Assembly: GCA_029961685.1 (NCBI GenBank)
Contig: JARWKL010000010.1
Location: 17,195,931 to 17,259,930 of the forward strand
Direction: 5' to 3'
Origin: Aristolochia californica
Taxonomy: Eukaryota; Streptophyta; Magnoliopsida; Piperales; Aristolochiaceae
DNA: 64,000 nt
The notes under the pieces: model-generated
Databases searched by the model: none
Told to the model about the DNA's origin: nothing
The model's input: the letters and a program-made list of their open reading frames with translations, nothing else
Position numbers and translations under genes: made by a program
In this document: positions 52,705 through 64,000 of the stretch, piece after piece
Layout: each line of letters opens with the position of its first letter
How positions within the stretch are numbered: position 1 is the stretch's first letter

Positions 52705-52720
52705 ATTTTTGGATCTTTTG
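52705..52720 (+). repeat. ~209 bp deletion junction in the array
   Basis: 'gaaatttttggatc' runs into 'ttttgcatac', skipping from the anchor upstream flank to the middle of the same monomer. The spacing 52243 to 52998 is 755 bp. Confidence 0.85.
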
Positions 52721-53480
52721 CATACATAAACTCTAAAATTTTCATTTTGTTGTTATCTTATATCTTTTTTTGTTTACGCTAAAAATGGGAGAGTGAAAAA
52801 TTAAGTGTGGTGATAAAAAAAATAAGAACATCCAAAAAGGAAATTCACAAAAGATGAGACATATAATTCCAAAAACAATCTGTGATTTTTAAGGATAGGC
52901 AAAAAGTGGGTTGTTTGGGTCTGGTAAATATCCAACCACACGTTAACTAGAGAATTTAGTTTTTTCGTCTCCTTGAAATTTTTGGATCATTAGGCCACTT
53001 GCATCCTCAACATGTTTCTGGCATGCATATCCGCCACATTTAAAACATGTTAGGATCAGTTAGAAGTCTCTTTCCTATAAAATCTATTACAGGTTGTAGT
53101 AGTGGAATTTTCCAAACATGGATAACAAAACTTTCGAGTTCATTTTTAGTGCATGAAATAATTTTATTAACTTAATTTTATAATAGTTTTCAAATTATTT
53201 CGCATACATAAACTCTAAAATTTTCATTTTGTTGTAATCTTATATCTTTTTTTGTTTTCGAGAAAAATGGGAGAGTGAAAATTCAAATTTGGATCTGAAA
53301 AAAAATTTTAACATCCAAAATGGAAATGCACAAATTCTGAGAGAGATAATTCCAAAAAGTACCTGTGATTTTTAAGGATAGGCAAAAAGTGGGTTGTTTG
53401 GCTCCGGTAAATATCCAACCACACGTTCACTTGAGAATTTAATTTTTTTTACTTCGTGAAATTTTTGGATCATTAGGCGA

Positions 53481-53963
53481 CTTGCATCCTCAACATGTTT
53501 CTGGCACGCATATCCACCGCATTTAAAACATGTTAGGATGAGTTAGAAGTCTCTTTCCTATAAAATCTATTAGGGGTGGTACTAGTTGAATTTCCCAAAC
53601 ATGGATAACAAAACTTTGGAGTTCATTTTTAGTGCGTGAAATAATTTTCTTCTCTTACATTTATTATAGTTTTCAAATTCTTTTGCATACATAAACTTTA
53701 AAATTTTCATTTTGTTGTGATCTTATATCTTTTTTGTTTACGAGAAAAATGGGAGAGTGAAAACACAAGTTTGGTTATGAAAAGAAAAATTTGAACATCC
53801 AAAATGGAAATGCACAAATGCTGAGTGAGATAATTCCAAAAAGTATCTGTGCTTTTTAAGAATAGGCAAAAAGTGGGTTGTTTGGCTCCGGTAAATATCC
53901 AACCACAAGTTAACTTGAGAATTTATTTTTTCTACTCCTTGAAATGTTTGGATCATTAGGCCA
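53481..53963 (+). repeat. Representative full-length satellite monomer (483 bp)
   Basis: This is one complete monomer given as a reference. In order it has the anchor 'cttgcatcct' (53481), a 9 bp inverted repeat around a 25 bp spacer (53492-53534), 'taaaatctattagggg', a 'ccaaacatggataac' block near 53595, 'agtgcgtgaaataa' near 53631, and a T-rich stretch with 'ttttgttgtgatc' near 53710. Then follow 'cgagaaaaatgggagag' near 53741, an A-rich run of variable length near 53778-53789, 'ctgag(t/a)gagataattcc' near 53821, 'gtgggttgtttggctcc' near 53873, and a GTTAAC palindrome at 53909-53914. The A-rich run is the most length-variable part between monomers. The period of ~482 bp is about three times a 160 bp nucleosome spacing, which may be coincidence. 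I do not recognise the family. Confidence 0.9.
53492..53534. repeat. Conserved dyad in monomer (AACATGTTT/AAACATGTT)
   Basis: AACATGTTT at 53492-53500 is the exact reverse complement of AAACATGTT at 53526-53534, with 25 bp between. Both arms also contain the 8 bp palindrome AACATGTT, and in most monomers the spacer carries GCATGC. The arrangement recurs in most monomers across the window and is given once here. It could form a short hairpin or cruciform or be a binding site, but no function is shown by sequence alone. Confidence 0.75.
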
Positions 53964-56900
53964 CTTGCATCCTCAACATGTTTCTGGCATGCATATCCAC
54001 CACAGTTAAAACATGTTAGGATCAGTAATATGTCTCTTTCCTATAAAATCTATTAGCAGTTGTACTAGTGGAATTTTCCAAACGGGGATAACAAAACTTT
54101 TGAGTTCATTTTTAGTGCGTGAAATAATTTTCTTCACTTACATTTATTATGTTTTTCTAATTCTGTTGCATACATAAACTCTAAAATTTTCATTTTGTTG
54201 TGATCTTATATCTTTTTTGCTTGCGAGAAAAATGGGAGAGTGAAAACTCAATTTTGGATCTGAAAAACAAAAATTTGAACATCCAAAATGGATATGCACA
54301 AATACTGAGAGAGATAATTCCAAAAAGTATCTGTGATTTTTAAGGATAGGCAAAAAGTGGGTTGTTTGGCTCCGGTAAATTTCCAAGAACACGTTTATTT
54401 GAAAATTTAATTTTTTCTACTCCTTGAAATTTTTGGATCATTGGGCGCATCCTCAACATGTTTCTGGCATGCATATCCACCACATTTAAATCATGTTAGA
54501 ATCAGTTAGAAGTCTCTTTTCTATAAAATCTATTAGGTGTTTTACTAGTGGAATTACCCAAACATGGATAACAAAACTTTGGAGTTCATTTTTAGTGCGT
54601 GAAATAATTTTCTTCACTTACATTTATTATAGTTTTCAAAATCTTTTGCGTACATAAACTCTAAAATTTTCATTTTGTTGTTATCTTTTATCTTTTTTTG
54701 TTTACGAGAAAAATGGGAGAGTGAAAACTTAAGTGTGGAGATGAAAAAAAATTAGAACATCCAAAATGGAAATGCACAAATGATGAGAGATATAATTCCA
54801 AAAAGTATCTATGATTTTTAAGGATAGGCAAAAAGTGGGTTGTTTGGCTTTGGTAAATATCCAACCACACGTTAACTTGAGAATTTAGTTTTTTCTACTC
54901 CTTGAAATTTTTGGATGATTAGGCCACTTGCATCCTCAACATGTTTCTGGCATGCCCATCCACCACATTTAAAACATGTTAGGATCAGTTAGAAGTCTCT
55001 TTCCTATAAAATCTATTACGTGTTGTAGTAGTGAAATTTTCCAAACATGGATAACAAAACTTTGGAGTTCATTTTTAGTGCGTGAAATAATTTTATTCAC
55101 TTAAGTTTATTATAGTTTTCAAATTCTTTTGCATACATAAACTCTAAAATTTTCATTTTGTTGTGATCTAATATCTTTTTTTGTTTTCAAGAAAAATGGG
55201 AGAGTGAAAAATCAAGTTTGGATCTGAAAAAAAATTTTGAACATCCAAAATGGAAATGCACAAATTCTGAGAGAGATAATTTCAAAAAGTATCTATGATT
55301 TTTAAGGATAGGCAAAAATTGGGTTTTTTGGCTCCGATAAATATCCAACCACACGTTAACTTGAGAATTTAATTTTTTTTACTTCGTGAAATTTTTGGTT
55401 CATTAGGCGACTTGCATCCTCAACTTGTTTCTGGCACGCATATCCACCACATTTAAAACATGTTAGGATCAGTTAGAAGTCTCTTTCCTGTAAAATCTAT
55501 TAGGGGTTGTACTAGTTGTATTTCCCAAACACTGATAACCAAACTTCTGAGTTCATTTTTTGGGCGCGAAATAATTTTCTTCACTTATATTTATTATAGT
55601 TTTCAAATTCTTTTGCATACATAAACTCTAAAATTTTCATTTTGTATTTATCTTATCTTTTTTTTACGAGAAAAATGGGAGAGTGAAAACTCTAGTTTGG
55701 ATCTGAAAGAAAAAGTTTAACATCCAAAATAGAAATGCACAAATGCTGAGAGAGATAATTCCAAAAAGTATCTATGATTTTTAAGGATAGGCAAAAAGTG
55801 TTTTGTTTGGCTCCTGTAAATATCCAACCACACGTTAACTTGAGAATTTAATTTTTTCTACTCCTAGAAATTTTTTTATCATTAGGCCACTTGCTTCCTC
55901 AACATGTTTCTGGCATGCATATCCACCCCATTTAAAGCATGTTAGGATAAGTTAGAAGTTTCTTTCCTATAATATCTATTAAGGGTTTTAGTAGTGGAAT
56001 TTCCCAAACATGGATAACAAAACTTTTGAGTTCATTTTTAGTGCGTGAAAAAAAAAATTTCTCTTACATTTATTATTATAGTTTCCAAATTCTTTTGCAT
56101 ACATAAACTCTAAAATTTTCATTTCGTTGTCATCATATATCTGACTTGTTTACGAGAGAAATGGGAGAGTGAAAGCTCAAGTTTGGGTCTAAAAAAAAAA
56201 TTTGAACATCCAAAATGAAAATCCACAAATGCTGAGAGAGATAATTCCGAAAAGTATCTATGATTTTCAAGGATAGGCCAAAAGTGGGTTGTTTGGCTCC
56301 GTTAAATATCCAACCACACGTTAACTTGAGAATTTACTTTTTTCTACTCCATGAAATTTTTGGATCATTAGGCCACTTGCATAATCAACATGTTTCTCGG
56401 TTGCATATACACCACACTTAAAACATGTTAGGATCAGTTAGAAGTCTCGTTCCTATCAAATCTAGTTGGGGTCGTACAAGTGGAATTTCCCAAACATGGA
56501 TAACAAAACAATGGAGTTCATTTTTTGTGCGTGAAATAATTTTTTTCACTTATATTTATCATAGTTTTCAAAATCTTTTGCCTACATAAACTCTAAAATT
56601 TTCATTTTGTTGTGATCTTATTTCTTTTTTCTATACGAGAAAAAAAGGAGAGTGAAAACTCAAGTTTGAATATAAAAAAAAAATTCAACTTCCAAAATGG
56701 AAATGCACAAATGATGAGAGAGATAATTCCAAAAAGTATCTGTGATTTTTAAGGATTGGGAAAAAGTTGGTTGTTTGGCTCCTGTAAATATCCAACTACA
56801 CGATAACTTGATAATTTAATTATTCTACTCCTCGAAATTTTTGGATCATTAGGCCACTTGCCTCCTCAACATATTTCTGGCATGCATATCCACCCCATTT

Positions 56901-58020
56901 AAAACATGTTAGGATCAATTAGAAGTTTCTTTCCTATAAAATCTATTAGGGGTTTTAGTAGTGGAATTTCCCAAACATAGATAACAAAACGTTGGAGCTC
57001 ATTTTTAGTGCGTGAAATAATTTTCTTCACTTACATTTATTATTATAATTTCCAAATTCTTTTGCATATATAAACTCTAATATTTTCATTTTTTTGTCAT
57101 CTTATATCTTTCTTGTTTACGAGAGAAATTGGAGAGTGAAAACTCAAGTTTGGATCTGAAAAAAAAATTTGAACATACAAAATGGAAATCCACAAATGCT
57201 AAGAGAGATAATTCCAAAAAGTATCCGTGATTTTTAACGATAGGAAAAAAGTGGGTTGTTTGGCTCCGTTAAATATCCAACCACACGTTAACTTGCGAAT
57301 TTAATTTTTTCTACTCGAAATTTTTGGATCATTAGGCCACTTGCATCCTCAACATGTTTCTCGTATGCACATCCACCACATTTAAAACATGTTAGGATCA
57401 GTTAGAAGTCTCTTTCCTATAATATCTATTAGGGGTTGTATATGTGGAATTTCCTAAACATGGATAACCAAACTTTGGAGTTCATTTTTACTGAGCGAAA
57501 TAATTTTTTTCACTTACATTTATTCTAGTTTTAAAAATTATTTTGCATACATAAACTCTAAAATTTTGATTTTATGGTGATCTTATATCTTTTTTGTTTA
57601 CAAGTAAAATGGGAGAGTGAAAACTCAAGTGTGGATCTGAAAAAAAAAAATTGAACATCCAAAATGGAAATGCAAAAATGTTGAGAGAGATAATTACAAA
57701 AAGTATCTTTGATTTTTAAGGATAGGCAAAAAGTGGGTTGTTTGGCTCCAGTAAATATCCAACCACATGTTAACTAGAGAATTTAATTTTTTCTACTCCT
57801 TGAAATTTTTGGTTCATTAGGCCACTTGCATCCTTAACATGTTTCTGGCTAGCATATCCACCACAGTTAAAACATGTTAGGATCAGTTAGAAGTCTCTTT
57901 CCTATAATATCTATAAGGGGTTGTACTAGTGGAATTACCCAAACTTGGATAACAAAACTTTGGAGTTCAATTTTAGTGCGTCAAATAATTTTTTTCACTT
58001 ACATTTATTCTAGTTTTCAA
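53964..58020 (+). repeat. ~4 kb satellite segment duplicated at 8.6 kb offset (copy 2)
   Basis: This is the partner of 45374-49430; see that entry for anchor pairs. The first monomer here (53964) looks hybrid. Its first half resembles the monomers at 44427 and 50380 ('tttgagttc', 'ggaattttccaaacg'), while its second half carries the 'aaaacaaaaatttg' and 'ggatatgcac' marks. The segment runs into the 3.75 kb higher-order unit beginning at 56376. Confidence 0.7.
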
Positions 58021-60120
58021 AATCTTTTGCCTACATAAACTCTAAAATTTTCATTTTTTTATGATCTTATTTCTTTTTTCTTTACGAGAAAAATGGGAGA
58101 GTGAAAACTCAAGTTCGGATCTGAAAAAAAAATTGAACTTCCAAAATGGAAATGTACAAATGCTGAGAGAGATAATTCCAAAAAGTATCTGTGATTTTTA
58201 AGGATTGGGAAAAAGTGGATTACATATCCACCACATTTAAAACATGTTATGATCAATTAGAAATCTCTTTCCTCTAAAATCTTTTAGGGGTTGTATATGT
58301 GGAATTTCCCAAACAAGGATAACAAAACTTTGGAGTTCATTTTTAGTGCGTGAACTAATTTTCTTCACTTACATTTATTATAGTTTTCTAATTATTTTGC
58401 ATACTTAAACTCTAAAATTTTCATTTTTTTGTGATCTTATACCATTTTTGTTTACGAGAAAAATGGGAGAGTGAAAACTCAAGTTTGGATCTGAAAAAAA
58501 AAATTTGAACATCCAAAATGGAAAAGCACAAATGCTGAGAGAGATAATTCCAAAAACTATCTGTGATTTTTAAAGATCGGCAAAAAGTGGGTTTTTTGGC
58601 TCCGGTAAATATCCAACCACACATTAACATGAGAATTTAATTTTTTCTACTCCTTGAAATTTTTGATTCATTAGGCCACTTGCATTCTTAACATGTTTCT
58701 GGCTAGCATATATACTGCCGTTAAAACATGTTAGGATCAGTTAGAAGTCTCTTTCCTATGAAATCTATAAGGGGTTGTACTAGTGGAATTTCCCAAACAT
58801 GGATAACAAAACTTTGGAGTTCATTTTTAGTACGTGAAATAATTTTCTTCACTTACATTTATTCTAGTTTTCAAATTCTTTTGCATACATAAACTCTAAA
58901 ATTTTCATTTTGTTGTGATCTTATATCTTTTTTTTTTAAGAGAAAAAAGGGAGAGTGAAAACTAAAGTTTGGATCGGAAAAAAAAATTTGAACAACCACT
59001 ATGGAAATGCACAAATGCTGGGAGAGATAATTCTTAAAAGTATCTGTGATTTTTAAGGATAGGCAAAAAACGGGTTGTTTGGTTCCAGTAAGTATCCAAC
59101 CACACATTAACTTGAGAATTTGATTATTTCTACACCTTGAAATTTTTGGATCACTAGGCCACTTGCATCCTCAACATGTTTCTGGCATGCATATCCACCA
59201 CATTTAAAACATGTTAGGATCAGTTAGAAGTCTCTTTCCTATCAAATCTATTAGGAGCTGTACTAGTTGAATTTCCCAAACATGGATAACAAAACTTTGG
59301 AGTTCATTTTTTGTGCATGAAATAATTTTCTTCACTTACATTTATTATAGTTTTCAAAATCTTTTGCCTACATAAAATCTAAAATTTTCAATTTGTTATG
59401 ATCTTATATCTATTTTCTTTACGAGAAAAATGGGAGAGAGAAAACTCAAGTTTGGATCTGAAAAAAAAAATTGAACTTCCAAAATGGAAATGCCCAAATA
59501 TTGAGAGAGATAATTCCAAAAAGTATCTGTGATTTTTAAGGATTTGGAAAAAGTGGGTTGTTTGGCTCCTGTAAATATCCAACGACACGTTAACTTGAGA
59601 ATTTAATTTTTTCTACTCCTAGAAATTTTTGGATCATTAGGCCACTTGCATCCTCAACAAGTTTCTTGCATGCATATCCACCCCATTTAAAATATGTTAG
59701 GATCAGTTAGAAGTTTCTTTCCTATAAAATCTATTAGGGGTTTTTGTAGTGGAACTTCCCATACATGGATAACAAAACTTTGGAGTTCATTTTTAGTGCG
59801 TGAAATAATATTCTTCACTTACATTTTTCCAAATTCTTTTGCGTACATAAACTCAAAAATTTTAATTTTGTTGTGATCTTATATCTTTTTTCTTTACGAG
59901 AAAAATGGGAGAGTGAAAACCTCAAATTTCGATCTGAAAAAATAATTTGAACTTCCAAAATGGAAATGCCCAAATGCTGAGAGAGATAATAACAAAAAAT
60001 ATCCGTGATTTTTAAGGATTGGAAAAAAGTGGGTAGGTTGGCTCCAGTAAATATCCACACACACGTTAACTTGAGAATTTAATTTTTTCTACTCCTTGAA
60101 ATTTTTCGATCATTAGGCCA
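56376..60120 (+). repeat. 3.75 kb higher-order unit, copy 1 (8 monomers, one truncated)
   Basis: Monomer anchors are 56376 (class C), 56857 (A), 57340 (B), 57825 (C-like), a B-like monomer joined by deletion at 58221, 58679, 59162, and 59645 (A-like with a short 'acatttttccaaattc' deletion near 59821). The order repeats in 60121-63395 at an offset of 3745-3750. Shared marks include 'actgagcgaaata' (near 57490/61235), 'ctggctagcatat' (57846/61594), the 'acatatcc' junction (58221/61971) and 'cctctaaaatcttttagg' (near 58272/62022). Confidence 0.82.
58212..58228 (+). repeat. ~110 bp deletion junction (shared with 61971)
   Basis: 'aaaaagtggatt' joins 'acatatccaccac', removing the end of one monomer and the anchor of the next. 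The spacing 57825 to 58679 is 854 bp. The identical event is present 3750 bp downstream. Confidence 0.85.
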
Positions 60121-63100
60121 CTTGCATCCACAACATGTTTCTGGTTTGCATATCCACCGCACTTAAAACATGTTAGGATCAGTTAGAAGTCTCTTTCCCT
60201 TCGAATCTATTAGGGGCTGTACTAGTGGAATTTCCCAAACATGGATAACAAAACTTTGGATTTCATTTTTTGTGCACGAAATAATTTTCTTCACTTACAT
60301 TTATTATAGTTTTCAAAATCCTTTGCCTACATAAACATTAAAATTTTCATTTTGTTATGATCTTATATCTTTTTTCTTTACGAGAAAAATGGGAGAGTGA
60401 ATACTCAAGTTTGGATCTGAAAAAAAAAATTGAACTTCCAAAATGGAAATGCACAAATGCTGAGAGACATAATTCCAAAAAGTATCTATGATTTTTAAGG
60501 ATTGGGAAAAAGTGGGTTGTTTGGCTCCTATAAATATCCTACCACACGTTAACTTGAGAATTTAATTTTTTCTACTCCTTGAAATTTTTGGATCATTAGG
60601 CCACTCTCATCCTCACCAAGTTTCTGGCATGCATATCCACCCCATTTAAAACATGTTAGGATCAGTTAGAAGTTTCTTTCCTATAAAATCTATTAGGGGT
60701 TTTAGCAGTGGAATTTCCGAAACAAGAATAACAACACTTTTGAATTCATTTTTAGTGCGTGAAATAATTTTCTTCACTTACATTTATTATTATAGTTTCC
60801 AAATTCTTTTGCATACATAAACTCTAAAATTTTCATTTTGTTGTCATCTTATATCTTTCTTGTTTACGAGAAAAATGGGAGAGTAAAAACTCAAGTTTGG
60901 ATCTGAAAAAAAAAATTGAACATACAAAATGGAAATCCACAAATGTTGAGAGAGATAATTCCAAAAAGTATCCATGATTTTGAAGGATAGGCAAAAAGTG
61001 GGTTGTTTGGCTCCGTTAAATATCCAACCCCACGTTAACTTGAGAATTTAATTTTTTCTACTCGAAATTTTTGGATCATTAGGCTACTTGCATCCTCAAC
61101 ATGTTTCTGGTATGCACATCCACCACATTTAAAACATGTTAGGATAAGTTAGAAGTCTCTTTCCTATAATATCTATTAGGGGTTGTATATGTGGAATTTC
61201 TCAAACATGGATAACCAAACTTTGGAGTTCATTTTTACTGAGCGAAATAATTTTTTTCACTTACATTTATTCTAGTTTTCAAATTATTTTGCATACATAA
61301 ACTCTAAAATTTTTATTTTATTGTGATCTTATATCTTTTTTGTTTACGAGAAAAATGGGAGAGTGAATACTCAAGTTTGGATCTGAAAAAAAAAAAATTT
61401 GAACATCTAAATTGGAAATGCAAAAATGTTGAGAGAGATAATTACAAAAAGTATCTGTGATTTTTAAGGATAGGCAAAAAGTGGGTTGTTTGGCTCCAGT
61501 AAATATCCTACCACACGTTAACTAGAGAATTTAATTTTTTCTACTGCTTGAAATTTTTGGTTCATTAGGCCACTTGCATCCTTAACATGTTTCTGGCTAG
61601 CATATCCACCACAGTTAAAACATGTTAGGATCAGTTAGAAGTCTCTTTCCTAAAATATCTATAAGGGGTTGTACTAGTGGAATTACCCAAACTTGGATAA
61701 CAAAACTTTGGAGTTCATTTTTAGTGCGTCAAATAATTTTTTTCACTTACATTTATTCTTGTTTTCAAAATCTTTTGCCTACATAAACTCTAAAATTTTC
61801 ATTTTTTTATGATCTTATATCTTTTTTCTTTACTAGAAAAATGGGAGAGTGAAAACTCAAGTTTGGATCTGAAAAAAAAAATTGAACTTCCAAAATGGAA
61901 ATGTAAAAATGCTGAGAGAGATAATTCCAAAAAGTATCTGTGATTTTCAAGGATTGGGGGAAAAGTGTATTACATATCCAGCACATTTAAAACATGTTAT
62001 GATCATTTAGAAATCTCTTTCCTCTAAAATCTTTTAGGGGTTGTATATGTGGAATTTCCCAAACATGGATAACAAAACTTTGGAGTTCATTTTTAGTGCG
62101 TGAACTAATTTTCTTCACTTACATTTATTATAATTTTCTAATTATTTTTCATACATAAACACTAAAATTTTTATTTTGTTGTGATCTTATACCTTTTTTG
62201 TTTACGAGAAAAATGGGAGAGTGAAAACTCAAGTTTGGATCTGAAAAAAAAAATTTGAACATCCAAAATGGAAAAGCACAAATGCTGAGAGAGATAATTT
62301 CAAAAACTATCTGTGATTTTTAAAGATAGGCAAAAATTGGGTTTTTTGGCTCCCGTAAATATCCAACCACACATTAACTTGAGAATTTAATTTTTTCTAC
62401 TCCTTGAAATTTTTGATTCATTAGGCCACTTGCAATCTTAACATGTTTCTAGCTAGCATATCCACCGCAGTTAAAACATGTTAGGATCAGTTAGAAGTCT
62501 CTTTCCTATGAAAACTATAAGGGGTTGTACTAGTGGAATTTCCCAAACATGGATAACAAACCTTTGGAGTTCATTTTTAGTGCGTCAAATAATTTTTTCA
62601 CTTACATTTATTCTAGTTTTCAAAATCTTTTGCCTACATAAACTCTAAAATTTTCATTTTGTTATGATCTTATATCTTTTTTATTTACGAGAAAAATGGG
62701 AGAGTGAAAATTCAAGTTCGGATCTGAAAAAAAAATTGAACTTCCAAAATGGAAATGCACAAATGCTGAGAGAGATAATTCCAAAAAGTATCTATGATTT
62801 TTAAGGATTGGGAAAAAGTGGATTGTTTGGCTCCTATAAATATCCAACCACACATTAACTTGAGAATTTATTTTTTTCTACTCCTTGAAATTTTTGGATC
62901 AGTAGGCCACTTGCATCCTTAACAAGTTTTTTGCATGCATATCCACCCCATTCAAAACATGTTAGGATCTGTTAGAAGTTTCTTTCCTATAAAATCTATT
63001 AGGGGTTTAGGTAGTGGAATTTCCCAAACATGGATAACAAAACTTTGGAGTTGATTTTTAGTGCGTGAAATAATATTCTCCACTTACATTTTTCCAAATT

Positions 63101-63395
63101 CTTTTGCATACATAAACTTTAAAATTTTAATTTTGTTCAGATCTTATATCTTTTTTCTTTACGAGAAAAATGGGAGAGTGAAAACTCAAGTTTGGATCTG
63201 AAAGAAATAATTTGAACTTTCAAAATGGAAATGCACAAATGCTGAGAGAGATAATTCCAAAAAGAATCTGTGATTTTTAAGTATAGGCAAAAAGTGGGTT
63301 GTTTGGCTCATGTAAATATCCAACCACACGTTAACTTGAGACTTTAATTTTTTCTACTCCTTGAAATTTTTGGATCATTAGGCCACTTGCATCCT
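60121..63395 (+). repeat. 3.75 kb higher-order unit, copy 2, short by one monomer
   Basis: Anchors are 60121, 60604, 61087, 61573, the junction monomer at 61971, 62429 and 62910. The offset to copy 1 is 3745-3750 through 62429, then drops to 3265 for 62910 (partner 59645) and 3275 for 63396 (partner 60121). The difference is one monomer length. The monomer at 62429 looks chimeric. It begins like 58679 ('ttttgattcattagg', 'ctataaggggttg') but its second half carries 'caaaatcttttgcctac' and 'gttatgatc', seen in other class C monomers such as 59162. This fits an exchange between neighbouring monomers. Confidence 0.8.
61962..61978 (+). repeat. ~110 bp deletion junction (shared with 58221)
   Basis: 'aaaagtgtatt' joins 'acatatccagcac'. 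This is the second copy of the junction at 58212-58228, so it marks the 3.75 kb higher-order unit. The spacing 61573 to 62429 is 856 bp. Confidence 0.85.
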
Positions 63396-64000
63396 CAACA
63401 TGTTTCTGGCTTGCATATCCACCATACTTAAAACAAGTTAGGATCAGTTAGAAGTCTCTTTCTGTTCAAATCTATTAAGGGCTGTACTAGTGGAATATCC
63501 CAAACATGGATAACAAAACTTTGGAGTTAATTTTTAGTGCGTGAAATAATTTTCTTCACTTACATTTATTCTAGTTCTCAAATTCTTTTGCATACAAAAA
63601 CTCTAAAATTTTCCTTTTGTTGTGATCTTATATCTCTTTTATTTACGAGAAAAATGGGAGAGTGAAAACTCAACTTTGGATCTAAAAAAAAAAATTTACA
63701 TCCAAAATGGAAATCCAAAAATGCTGAGAGAGATAATTCCAAAAACTATCTGTGATTTTTAAGGATAGGAAAAAAGTGGGTTGTTTGGCTCCAGTAAATA
63801 TCCAAACACACGTTAACTTGAGAATTTAATTTTCTCTACTCCAAATTTTTGGATCGTTAGGGCACTTGCATCCTCAACATGTTTCTTGCATGCATATCCA
63901 TCACATTTAAAACATGTTAGGATCAGTTAGAAGTCTATTTCCTATAAAATCTTTTAGGGGTTGAACTAGTGGAATTACCCAAACATGGATAAAAAAACTT

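Larger units (their letters stand above)
52011..64000 (+). repeat. Tandem satellite array, ~482 bp monomer (right part)
   Basis: This is the same satellite family and orientation as the left part, resuming after the GC-rich island. Anchors lie at 52243, 52998, 53481, 53964, ~54447, 54927, 55411, 55890, 56376, 56857, 57340, 57825, 58679, 59162, 59645, 60121, 60604, 61087, 61573, 62429, 62910, 63396 and 63865. The first ~90 bp after the island are rearranged, and regular monomers are restored from about 52096. Three steps are short because of internal deletions (near 52713, 58221 and 61970). The array runs off the right edge in mid-monomer. Confidence 0.97.

Noticed and set aside
53845..53880. 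A-tract/T-tract spacing as curved DNA signal
   Set aside because: The short A and T tracts are spaced about 15 bp apart, which is not in phase with the helix. Curvature prediction is needed before any claim.
354..62853. Dozens of 60-90 codon ORFs across the array as genes
   Set aside because: All are the same few frames of the satellite monomer, broken by homopolymer-length changes between copies.
1..64000. CRISPR-like regular repeats
   Set aside because: Repeats are ~482 bp contiguous monomers with no unique spacers between short repeats, so this is a satellite and not CRISPR.
1..64000. CENP-B-box-like motif
   Set aside because: I looked for the TTCG...CGGGA pattern in the monomer and saw no convincing match.

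Overview
This window is almost wholly one AT-rich tandem satellite. About 130 head-to-tail monomers, all in the same orientation, repeat with a typical period of 482-485 bp from base 1 to base 64000, and both array ends lie outside the window. The only clearly different DNA is a ~1 kb GC-rich island at about 51012-52010. I see no convincing protein-coding gene, tRNA, rRNA, CRISPR array, operon or prokaryotic signal. Long satellite arrays with higher-order structure and an inserted fragment with retrotransposon-LTR character suggest eukaryotic heterochromatin, most likely a flowering plant. That assignment is inference: nothing here identifies a species or separates a centromeric, pericentromeric, subtelomeric or knob location.

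Layout. (1) 1 to ~24.11 kb: monomers mostly carry 'ctatcaaatc' and often a six-A run followed by 'taatttg'. This block holds a ~3.09 kb two-copy higher-order repeat (9.4-10.7 and 12.5-13.8 kb) recognised by a shared internal deletion. (2) ~24.11 to 38.1 kb: a different monomer mix, mostly 'ctataaaatc', begins beside a ~29 bp deletion at 24113. (3) 38.1-43.4 kb: a three-monomer rhythm (~1.45 kb) of variant classes that I call C-A-B. (4) 43.4-47.3 kb: a four-monomer rhythm (~1.9 kb). (5) 45.4-49.4 kb recurs at 54.0-58.0 kb with a constant offset of about 8.6 kb. (6) The island interrupts one monomer at ~51.0 kb, and its right edge is scrambled, with a 29 bp copied piece. (7) 56.4-63.4 kb: two copies of a 3.75 kb higher-order unit, the second lacking exactly one monomer.

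Because there are no genes, there is no pathway to describe. The biology visible is array evolution: unequal exchange, local homogenisation, short-microhomology deletions, and one foreign insertion repaired with template switching. The recurrent 60-90 codon ORFs on both strands are repeat shadows. Monomer positions below use the first base of the 'cttgcatcc' anchor. All coordinates were read by eye and may be off by a few bases.
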